Assembly: GCA_934130215.1 (NCBI GenBank) | Contig: CAKOXR010000029.1 | Coordinates: forward strand, 1-11,880 | Reading direction: 5' to 3' | DNA: 11,880 nt | Origin: an uncultured Bacilli bacterium | Lineage (GTDB): Bacteria > Bacillota_I > Bacilli_A > RF39 > UBA660 | Shown here: positions 5,751-11,880 of the stretch, one piece after another | How positions within the stretch are numbered: the stretch's first letter is position 1 | Layout of the letters: each line of letters opens with the position of its first letter | Program-made: the position numbers and the translations under genes | Notes under the pieces: generated by a model | What the model saw: only the letters and a program-made list of their open reading frames with translations | What the model was told of the DNA's origin: nothing | Databases searched by the model: none

Positions 5751-7126
5751 AGAAGAAAAGTATATTAATTTTATTAGTTATATGTTCCATTATATTTATA
5801 ACAACAGGAACATTTGCTTATTATAGATATAGCGTTAATGGATCAATTATTGGTAAAACAGGTAATTATACATTTAATGTAACATCTAATTCGACAACTA
5901 CTAAAGATATAAATTTAGGATCTAATTTAAAACCATTTGATAAAGGAAGTTTCAATTTAACTGTTAAATTAGATAATACAGATTGTGATGTTTATTATAC
6001 ATTAAAAATAGAGAAAACTAATTTACCTAAAGGATTTAAATTTTTGGCACAAGATGATAATATAAGTCCTTTTTCTACTTATAGTAAATATTTTAATGCA
6101 TCAAATACAAAAACAGATACGGTTACAATATATTGGTATTGGGATGGTAATGTTGATGATGAAAATGATAATAGTTTTATCGGTAAGATTATAAGTGCGA
6201 ATATAGTTATAAATAGTAAACAAGCTAATCCTGCATATATGAAGAATGGATATGGTGAAGATGAAAATGCAAATGGGGGAACAGAGTTTTGGAATAATAA
6301 TTATAAACCCTATGTAAGAACTATAAATTTTGGTAATGATTTAAGTAACTTACCAAGTACTTGTAATGAAGAAAACTTATGTTGGGATATAACAGAAAGT
6401 GGCAATAATAAAGTATATGGTTATTTAATAGATAGTGGATTAAAAGATAGTACAGATTCTACTAAATCTTTATATAATTTATATATAGTAAGTAAAAACG
6501 AAATATTCGCACCAAGTAATTGTGCTTATATGTTTGCATTTTTTACACATTTAATATCAATTAATTTTAATAATAATTTTAATACAATAGATGTAACGAA
6601 TATGTATTGTATGTTTAGAAATTGTAGTTCTTTAATAAATTTAAATTTGAGTAATTTTAATACATCAGAAGTAAGGTATATGACTGGTATGTTTACTGGA
6701 TGTTCAAATATCGAACAATTAAAAATGGATAATTTTAATACCTCAAATGTAATAGAAATGTCAGATATGTTTGCCTTATTAGAGAATATCAAAGAAATTG
6801 ATTTAAGTAATTTTAATACATCTAAATTAACAACTATGTGGCATATGTTTAATGGATGTTTATCATTAACAAATTTGGATTTAAGTAATTTTAATACAAC
6901 AAATGTAACAAATATGGAGGCAATGTTCTATTATTGTCCAAAATTACAAACAACAATTAATATATTAAATGCAAATACAACATATACTGATATTTTCACT
7001 AATTCTTTAACAGATGCAAATGCCAAAGTAACAATAGGTTATACATCAGCAAATAAATCTATAGTAGAAGCCATGAAAGAAACAGCAGGCAGTAATCAAT
7101 CAAAAATAACATTAAAACAAATATAA
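5747..7126 (+). CDS. Secreted DUF285 (BspA-like) repeat surface protein with SipW-like signal peptide
   Basis: The 459-residue protein begins with a signal peptide (MKKKSILILLVICSIIFITT) followed by GTFAYYRYSVNGS, resembling the SipW/TasA class of leader. Residues 35-160 are strand-rich, then comes a linker with the DENANGG string and a BspA entry module (about 190-260, with KVYGYLIDSGL). Residues 262-400 hold five DUF285 repeats with a near-exact 26-residue period: MF at 289, 315, 341, 367 and 393 (and 262, one residue longer), each with an LSNFNTS-like core. Such proteins are leucine-rich-repeat-like surface or secreted proteins, often tied to host or biofilm contact. No LPXTG motif, C-terminal anchor or lipobox is present, so how it stays on the cell is unclear. 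AAAGGGG precedes the ATG. No SipW peptidase gene is in the window. Confidence 0.82.
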   Translation: MKKKSILILLVICSIIFITTGTFAYYRYSVNGSIIGKTGNYTFNVTSNSTTTKDINLGSNLKPFDKGSFNLTVKLDNTDCDVYYTLKIEKTNLPKGFKFLAQDDNISPFSTYSKYFNASNTKTDTVTIYWYWDGNVDDENDNSFIGKIISANIVINSKQANPAYMKNGYGEDENANGGTEFWNNNYKPYVRTINFGNDLSNLPSTCNEENLCWDITESGNNKVYGYLIDSGLKDSTDSTKSLYNLYIVSKNEIFAPSNCAYMFAFFTHLISINFNNNFNTIDVTNMYCMFRNCSSLINLNLSNFNTSEVRYMTGMFTGCSNIEQLKMDNFNTSNVIEMSDMFALLENIKEIDLSNFNTSKLTTMWHMFNGCLSLTNLDLSNFNTTNVTNMEAMFYYCPKLQTTINILNANTTYTDIFTNSLTDANAKVTIGYTSANKSIVEAMKETAGSNQSKITLKQI

Positions 7127-7207
7127 CTTTACATAAAAAGTGTAAAATAATAAAAAAATTAAAAAAGTAGTAATTTAGAAAATCTCATGGATTTTTATAT
7201 AGCAATT

Positions 7208-7240
7208 AAGGAAATTGTCTTAAGGACATTTTCCTTTTTT
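7208..7240 (+). terminator. Strong intrinsic terminator between the DUF285 gene and the adhesin gene
   Basis: A 12-bp stem with one T-T mismatch (7208-7219 with 7225-7236) surrounds the loop TTAAG, and T runs on to 7240. It lies 80 bases after the DUF285 stop and 107 before the adhesin start. It may end the upstream transcript or act as an attenuator in the adhesin leader. Confidence 0.8.
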
Positions 7241-7346
7241 CAAGATAAAAATAATCATCAATTAAGCAAATTTCCCATTTGCGCAATCTTTAAAAAAATG
7301 CTAGTATTATCAGCAAAGGCCAAAAGTCTTAGAAAGAGAGGAAAAA
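7241..7346 (+). promoter_or_regulatory. Leader/promoter region of the adhesin-sortase operon
   Basis: The region holds a small hairpin, GCAAAT/ATTTGC (7266-7281), and a modest -10 (TATTAT at 7305-7310, or TAGTAT at 7302-7307 spaced 17 bases from TTGCGC at 7279). The ribosome site AGAGAGGA (7335-7342) follows. The promoter match is weak, so expression may depend on an activator or on read-through of the upstream terminator. Confidence 0.35.
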
Positions 7347-9572
7347 ATGCTAAAAAAATTATGTCTTTTTATTGTACTATTTTTGACATTAAATGTATCA
7401 GCAAGTACACTAAAAAAAACAGAACATGATATCTATTATGTATGGCAAGGTGGAGGAAAACCATATATGTCAGAACAATTTATGACATTTGAAATGGATG
7501 GAATAACAGCATACTGCATAGAACCCGGAATCGGAGTAAAAAGTTTAGAATATAAAGAAATGAAAGAATTACCACTAGATAAAGAAACAATAAACAAAAT
7601 TAAATTATACTCATACTATGGATATAATTATAAAGATCATAAAACACTAAAATATAGAATGGCAACACAAGCCTTAATATGGGAGGAAATAAGTAAACAA
7701 ACAACAAGTTTTTATACCAAACAATATGGTTATGGAGAATACATAAATATCGATGAAGAACGAAAAAATATCAATGAATTAGTTAATAAACACTATTTAA
7801 AGCCATCATTTCAAAATATAAAAATAAAAGAATTTAAAGAAACAAAAGTAGAATTAATTGATGAAAATAATGTTTTATCAGAATTTGAAGTAATAAAAGG
7901 AAACGCTAAAATTAATAACAACAAATTATTATTAGAAGTAAAAGAAAATGAAATAATTACCTTAAAAAGAAAAAAATATGATAATAAAGTATCTATCTTT
8001 TATGAAGGTAAAGATACAAAAACACAAGCAATGGCTATTTTAACACTAGATGATTTAGATGAAATAAATATAAATGTTGAAAAAATAGAAGGTAAAATAA
8101 AAATTATCAAAAAGTCAAATAAAGAAAGTAAATATAATATAGATGGAGCATTATATGGAATATATAATTTAGAAAATGAATTGATGAAAAAAATAGAAAT
8201 AAAAAAGGGAGTTGCTAGTACAAATATAGATAACGGAAAATATTATATAAAAGAAATAAAAGCACCACTTGGATATACAATAGATGAAAATAAATATTAT
8301 TTTGAAATAAATAAAGAAAATATTGAAAAAGAAATAGAAGTAATAGATGATGTTATAGAAAGTGAAATAATAATTCATAAAGTATATGGAAATGAAAAAA
8401 TAAATGAAGAAAATGTAATATTTGAAATATATGAAAATGATAATTTACTTAAAACTGTAACAACAAATAAAGAAGGATATATTAAAATATTATTATCATT
8501 TGGAACATATAAATTTAAGCAAATAACTACTAAAGAAGGATATATAAAAGTTGATGATTTTATAGTAAATATTGATGGAAGTAAAAAAGAAATACTTTAT
8601 GAATTAGTAGATGAAGAAATAAAATCATATATTAAACTAATAAAAATAGATTCCGAAACAAAACAAATAATAAATAAAAAAATAAAATTCAAAATAAAAG
8701 ATATAGATAATAATAAATATATATGCGAAAATGAAGAATGCACATTCGAAACAAATAATGGATATTTTATAACAAAAAATAAATATAAAGGAAATTTATT
8801 AATAGAAGAAGTAAAAGAAAATATAGATGGATACTTATGGAATGATAAAAAAATAAAAATTTTTATAGGAAATAATCCATTAGAAGAAATATTCACAGTA
8901 GAATATGAAAATAAAAGAATAAAAGGACAAATAGAAGTTTTAAAATACAATCAAAATAATCAAAAACTAGATAATGTATTAATAGGACTATTCTCTAATG
9001 AAAATATATATTTAAACAATAAAATATTATATAAAAAAGATGAATTAATAAAAGAAAAAGAAACAAAAGAAGGAAAAGTAATATTTGATAACCTTGAAGT
9101 AGGCAAATATTATATAAAAGAATTAAAACAACCAGAAAATTATATATTAGATACTCAAAAATATGAAATAAATATAGAAAATGAAGAAATAAAACAAATA
9201 AAAATAAAAAATTATTTAAAGAAAGGTAAATTAATATTTAATAAAATTGATTCATTAACCAAACAAGGAATAGAAAATACATTAATAGAAATATACAAAG
9301 ATAATAAATTAATAAAAACACTAAAAACAAATAAGAAAGGTCAAATATTATTAGAACTTGAAGTAGGGAATTATTATATAATTGAAAAAGAACCAGCACA
9401 AGGATATAAAAATCAAAATCAAAAATTAGAATTTACAATTGAAAATGAAAAAGAAACAAAATTATATATGGAAAATGATTTTATAATAGAAGTTCCAGAT
9501 ACAATGAAAAATAATAATATTTATATAATATTATTAATATTAATAGCTAAAAAATATGAAGAATATATTTAA
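7347..9572 (+). CDS. Thioester-domain (TQXA) adhesin with SpaA/Cna-B-like repeats and VPDT sorting signal
   Basis: This is a 741-residue exported protein. Residues 1-20 are a signal peptide (cleavage near SAS). Residues 25-150 look like a thioester domain: AYCIEPG with C57 and MATQALIWE with Q108 are the Cys and Gln that form the internal thioester used by Gram-positive adhesins to bind host surfaces covalently. Five SpaA/Cna-B-like beta-sandwich repeats follow, at about 249-336, 339-424, 425-521, 525-623 and 626-711. Several carry the YYIKE(I/L)K or YYIIEKEPAQGY strand whose Glu promotes Lys-Asn isopeptide bonds (for example E303). The C-terminus has VPDT (716-719) in place of LPXT, then a short hydrophobic stretch and KK. 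The last 17 bases overlap the sortase gene, its likely anchoring enzyme. AGAGAGGA precedes the ATG. Codon use is strongly A-ending (ATA, AAA, GAA), unlike the genes at 4278-5551. Confidence 0.85.
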   Translation: MLKKLCLFIVLFLTLNVSASTLKKTEHDIYYVWQGGGKPYMSEQFMTFEMDGITAYCIEPGIGVKSLEYKEMKELPLDKETINKIKLYSYYGYNYKDHKTLKYRMATQALIWEEISKQTTSFYTKQYGYGEYINIDEERKNINELVNKHYLKPSFQNIKIKEFKETKVELIDENNVLSEFEVIKGNAKINNNKLLLEVKENEIITLKRKKYDNKVSIFYEGKDTKTQAMAILTLDDLDEININVEKIEGKIKIIKKSNKESKYNIDGALYGIYNLENELMKKIEIKKGVASTNIDNGKYYIKEIKAPLGYTIDENKYYFEINKENIEKEIEVIDDVIESEIIIHKVYGNEKINEENVIFEIYENDNLLKTVTTNKEGYIKILLSFGTYKFKQITTKEGYIKVDDFIVNIDGSKKEILYELVDEEIKSYIKLIKIDSETKQIINKKIKFKIKDIDNNKYICENEECTFETNNGYFITKNKYKGNLLIEEVKENIDGYLWNDKKIKIFIGNNPLEEIFTVEYENKRIKGQIEVLKYNQNNQKLDNVLIGLFSNENIYLNNKILYKKDELIKEKETKEGKVIFDNLEVGKYYIKELKQPENYILDTQKYEINIENEEIKQIKIKNYLKKGKLIFNKIDSLTKQGIENTLIEIYKDNKLIKTLKTNKKGQILLELEVGNYYIIEKEPAQGYKNQNQKLEFTIENEKETKLYMENDFIIEVPDTMKNNNIYIILLILIAKKYEEYI

Positions 9573-10026
9573 AATAATAATAGTATTATTTCTAATAAAT
9601 TCATTATTTTATAAATATACTGAATATAATATAAAAGAAGACTATTTACTAGAAATATCTATACCCAAAATAAAACTAAATAAGAAAATATATAATCTAG
9701 ATGATAAAAAAAATAATTTAAATGAAGGATTAAAACTATTAAAACCATTAATATTACCAAATCAAAACAATAGTATAATTATTATAGCAGGTCATAATGG
9801 AAATTCTAATATATCTCATTTTAGAAATCTATATAAAGTTAAACTAAAAGATGAAGTTATAATAAATTATAATAATATCAAATATTATTATGAAATAGTT
9901 GAAATATATGATATTAAGAAAAATGGAACAGCTTTAATAAAAAATAATTATAATAACATTATTGTCTTAATAACATGTAAAGGATATAATAAACAAACAA
10001 TTTTTATAGGCAAACTAAAACACTAG
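9556..10026 (+). CDS. Small sortase paired with the adhesin
   Basis: This 156-residue enzyme has an N-terminal membrane anchor (about 4-19) and a sortase catalytic domain that starts at LEISIPKIKLNKKIY (32-46). The catalytic His is H80 in IAGHNGNS, followed by SHFRNLYKVKLKDEVIINY, and the catalytic Cys is C141 in VLITCKGY. At the place of the essential Arg (KRKIFVA in Staphylococcus aureus SrtA) this protein has KQTIFIG, so Gln 147 seems to replace it. At 156 residues it is short but contains the whole barrel. The function is inferred: cleave the VPDT signal of the overlapping upstream adhesin and link it to the cell wall. The start has no Shine-Dalgarno and sits inside the adhesin frame, so translation is likely coupled. 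The class (D- or E-like) is uncertain. Confidence 0.82.
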   Translation: MKNIFKIIIVLFLINSLFYKYTEYNIKEDYLLEISIPKIKLNKKIYNLDDKKNNLNEGLKLLKPLILPNQNNSIIIIAGHNGNSNISHFRNLYKVKLKDEVIINYNNIKYYYEIVEIYDIKKNGTALIKNNYNNIIVLITCKGYNKQTIFIGKLKH

Positions 10027-10042
10027 AAAAAACTAGTGTTTT
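10017..10042. terminator. Bidirectional terminator shared by sortase and M15 peptidase genes
   Basis: A perfect 10-bp stem, AAAACACTAG (10017-10026) with CTAGTGTTTT (10033-10042), flanks a loop of six A. Both convergent genes end inside it: the sortase TAG is 10024-10026, and the M15 stop is the complement of 10033-10035. It reads as a terminator in both directions, ending in UUUU on the plus strand. Confidence 0.88.
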
Positions 10043-11070
10043 AAATAAAATTCATAATATTCATCAAAAGTTATATTGTTATTATAAATATATGTAGCAA
10101 CATCAACACCGACATAACGATAATGCCATGGTTCATATTTATAACCTGTCAAATCAACAAAATTATTAGGATATCTTAAAATAAAACCATATTTATGAGC
10201 ATTATCCTTCAACCAACTATATTCCTTGGTATAAGCAAAAGAATCATCAATAGGACTTAAATCAATTGCAAGACCAGTCTGGTGTTCTGAATGACCAGGT
10301 CTAGCAGAAAAAGTATCAACAATATTAACGGGATCATATTTTAAATAACCATTGTATAAAACTTTTTGATATTCATAACTTCTATATCCAGAAGCAATAT
10401 ATAAATTTAAATTTAATTTTCTTGCTTCATCAGCCATTATTTTAAAATTATCATATAAAGTTTTATCAACTTTACCATAACCATATAAAGAATCTATATC
10501 AACAAGAGTATTAGGAACATAGTTTTCATCTAAAGCATAATATTTATTTACAATAACAAGAAAATCAGGATTATTTACCATTTGTATATTTGAGTAATAT
10601 TCATAATCTATATTTGAGTTTACTTTAGAAACAATAGATCTACTATCTAAACTAGAGTTATTTTTATAATAATTAATATATCTATCAACATTTCTTAATA
10701 AAAAATAAGGATCATTTTTAATACTATATAAAATATCACTATAATCATAATTATCTAATTTAGCATTAACCATTTCTATTCCAATATCATAACTAACATT
10801 ATTTTTAGTTATGTATTTTATATATTCACATTTGTTAGAACTTTTAAAATTTTGATTATTTAATAATTTATCAATATTCTCCAAATAATTATTATAAAGA
10901 CAGTCAACATCTTCATTGAAAACATTAAGAATTTTGTTTACATCTTCTTTACTATAACCTGTTTTAATTAAAGTTTTAATTTCCTTCATATTATCACTAT
11001 TATAATATATTATAGATAAAATACTAATAATAATCGAAAGAACTAAAATAAAAATAATATTTTTTTTCAT
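10033..11070 (-). CDS. VanY-type D,D-carboxypeptidase (peptidase M15), membrane-anchored
   Basis: This 345-residue protein has an N-terminal uncleaved anchor (about 4-22, IIFILVLSIIISILSIIYY) and a poorly characterised segment (30-190) that may be a spacer or wall-binding region. The C-terminal M15B/VanY domain has SGYRSYEYQ (227-235), SARPGHSEHQTGLAIDL (255-271) with zinc ligands H263 and D270, and EPWHYRYVG (313-321) with catalytic E313 and zinc ligand H316. The enzyme removes the terminal D-Ala from peptidoglycan stem peptides outside the membrane. VanY-family proteins occur widely, so this does not imply vancomycin resistance, and no other van genes are seen. GGAGG lies 7 bases before the ATG. 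It is divergent from the S11 carboxypeptidase gene and convergent with the sortase. Confidence 0.88.
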   Translation of the reverse strand: MKKNIIFILVLSIIISILSIIYYNSDNMKEIKTLIKTGYSKEDVNKILNVFNEDVDCLYNNYLENIDKLLNNQNFKSSNKCEYIKYITKNNVSYDIGIEMVNAKLDNYDYSDILYSIKNDPYFLLRNVDRYINYYKNNSSLDSRSIVSKVNSNIDYEYYSNIQMVNNPDFLVIVNKYYALDENYVPNTLVDIDSLYGYGKVDKTLYDNFKIMADEARKLNLNLYIASGYRSYEYQKVLYNGYLKYDPVNIVDTFSARPGHSEHQTGLAIDLSPIDDSFAYTKEYSWLKDNAHKYGFILRYPNNFVDLTGYKYEPWHYRYVGVDVATYIYNNNITFDEYYEFYLKH

Positions 11071-11089
11071 AAATCCTCCAACTATATTA

Positions 11090-11118
11090 ATTATAACATT
11101 TTTATAATTTAAAATAAA
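11090..11118 (-). promoter_or_regulatory. Promoter of the M15 peptidase gene (minus strand)
   Basis: On the minus strand an extended -10, TGTTATAAT (complement of 11090-11098), has a perfect TATAAT. A weak TTTATT -35 lies 17 bases upstream (complement of 11113-11118). The leader is about 13 bases. Confidence 0.6.
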
Positions 11119-11121
11119 CTT

Positions 11122-11155
11122 TATAATTAAATTTTTTTAAACATATAAACATAAT
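11122..11155 (+). promoter_or_regulatory. Probable promoter region of the S11 carboxypeptidase gene
   Basis: A TATAAT at 11122-11127 and a CATAAT at 11150-11155 are candidate -10 boxes; neither has a good -35. The 114-base divergent spacer is so AT-rich that the real one cannot be chosen by eye. Confidence 0.35.
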
Positions 11156-11184
11156 ATTCGACATATATTTAACTGGTGATAAAT

Positions 11185-11880
11185 TTGAAAAAATTAATAA
11201 TATTTTTATTTTTATTTTTAATTACAATTATTCCATCGATAAAAGCAGATGATTTACTTGCACCTATGAGTAAAAGTGCTATTTTAATTGAACAATCAAC
11301 AGGAGAAATATTATATGAAAAAAATATACATGAAAGATTAAAACCTGCTTCAATGACCAAAATGATGACATTATTACTAACTTTTGAAGCTTTGGATAAA
11401 GGTAATTTGAAATTAAGTGATGAAGTAATAGTTTCAATGAATGCATCAGGAATGGGAGGAAGTCAAATATTACTTGAAACAGGTGAAAAGATTACAGTTG
11501 ATAATTTAATAAAAGGTATTGCTATAGCAAGTGGTAATGATGCAGCAGTTGCACTAGCAGAAAAATTAGGGGGAACTGAAGAATATTTTGTTGAATTAAT
11601 GAATAAAAAAGCAAATGAATTAAATCTTAAAGATACACATTTTCAAAATTCCCATGGAATAGATGCCGACAATCATTATTCATCTGCTTATGATATGAGT
11701 ATAATAGCACGAGAATTATTGAAGTATGAAAAGGTAACAGAATATTCTAAAATATATGAGATGTATTTAAGAGAAAATACTAATCGTAAAGTATGGCTTG
11801 TTAATACCAATAAATTAGTTAGATTTTATGATTATATAGATGGTCTAAAAACAGGATATACAAGTAAAGCAGGTTATTGT
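11185..11880 (+). CDS. dacA: DacA/PBP5-type D-alanyl-D-alanine carboxypeptidase (peptidase S11), 3' end cut by window
   Basis: An open frame of 232 codons runs to the window edge from a TTG start. TTG is preferred because GGTGAT (11175-11180) lies 4 bases before it and a signal peptide (KKLIIFLFLFLITIIPSIKA) follows directly. The in-frame GTG at 11176 falls inside that ribosome site. All three penicillin-binding signatures are present: SMTK at 56-59 (nucleophile S56, K59), SGN at 116-118 and KTG at 222-224, with the typical PASMTKMMTLLL and SHGID contexts. The enzyme trims the terminal D-Ala of peptidoglycan pentapeptides outside the cell and would be a penicillin-binding protein. The C-terminal beta-rich domain and membrane helix, if present, lie beyond the window. 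The family is certain; DacA versus DacF type cannot be settled. Confidence 0.9.
   Translation, partial: MKKLIIFLFLFLITIIPSIKADDLLAPMSKSAILIEQSTGEILYEKNIHERLKPASMTKMMTLLLTFEALDKGNLKLSDEVIVSMNASGMGGSQILLETGEKITVDNLIKGIAIASGNDAAVALAEKLGGTEEYFVELMNKKANELNLKDTHFQNSHGIDADNHYSSAYDMSIIARELLKYEKVTEYSKIYEMYLRENTNRKVWLVNTNKLVRFYDYIDGLKTGYTSKAGYC

Noticed and set aside
6530..6930. CRISPR-like periodic repeats
   Set aside because: The 78-base period lies in frame inside the DUF285 coding region and has no constant-repeat/unique-spacer structure.
7241..7346. Cyclic-di-GMP-I (GEMM) riboswitch suggested by GCAAAGGCC and AGTCTTAG before an adhesin
   Set aside because: The GAAA-capped P2 stem and the ordered consensus are missing, and the match is limited to a short A-rich word. 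A covariance-model search could still overturn this.
7187..7429. 80-codon plus-strand ORF before the adhesin
   Set aside because: It reads through a strong terminator hairpin, has no ribosome site, overlaps the real adhesin start in another frame and has no protein-like pattern.
10033..11070. Vancomycin-resistance gene call for the VanY-type protein
   Set aside because: M15 carboxypeptidases are common housekeeping wall enzymes, and no vanH/A/X/R/S-type gene is in the window.

Overview
The window is very AT-rich, densely coded DNA that looks like an uncultured gut-type low-GC Bacillota (Firmicutes), perhaps an RF39/Erysipelotrichia-like or clostridial lineage. The evidence is consensus Gram-positive Shine-Dalgarno sites (GGAGG), sigma-A-like extended -10 boxes, Gram-positive surface proteins (thioester/SpaA adhesin, sortase, DUF285 repeat protein), two D,D-carboxypeptidases and a CotD-like coat protein. 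TGA acts as a stop (383-385, 5748-5750) and tryptophan is TGG, so the code is the standard bacterial one and not the Mycoplasma one. The exact taxon cannot be fixed from sequence alone.

Layout. (1) 2-1952: the end of a small AAA+ ATPase gene, then a 518-residue HExxH metallopeptidase-like/VWA-like protein with a long Q-rich linker, closed by a strong terminator. (2) 1953-2265: a gene-poor gap with possible decayed sequence. (3) 2266-2526: a His/Cys-rich CotD-like spore coat protein behind a sequence matching a mother-cell sporulation promoter. (4) 2592-4202: a tightly packed trio (74-residue basic protein, 344-residue unknown protein, ASCH-domain protein) behind an extended -10 promoter. (5) 4278-5551: two membrane proteins, DUF308/HdeD-like and a CmpB-type putative ABC-transporter protein. 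(6) 5552-7126: a promoter, a leader with a possibly frameshifted small ORF, and a secreted DUF285 (BspA-like) repeat protein. (7) 7347-10026: a thioester-domain adhesin with five SpaA/Cna-B-like repeats and a C-terminal VPDT sorting signal, overlapping its own small sortase. (8) 10033-11070 (minus): a VanY-type M15 D,D-carboxypeptidase, convergent with the sortase and sharing a bidirectional terminator. (9) 11185-11880: a DacA/PBP5-type S11 D,D-carboxypeptidase with a TTG start, divergent from the M15 gene and cut by the window edge.

Taken together, the right half is a cell-surface locus. The adhesin is exported and probably anchored by the neighbouring sortase to peptidoglycan, whose stem peptides would be trimmed by the two carboxypeptidases. 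The points most worth checking are the sporulation-type promoter in front of the CotD-like gene, the sortase with Gln where the catalytic Arg is expected, the very short anchor of the adhesin, and the unrecognised 74/344-residue pair.
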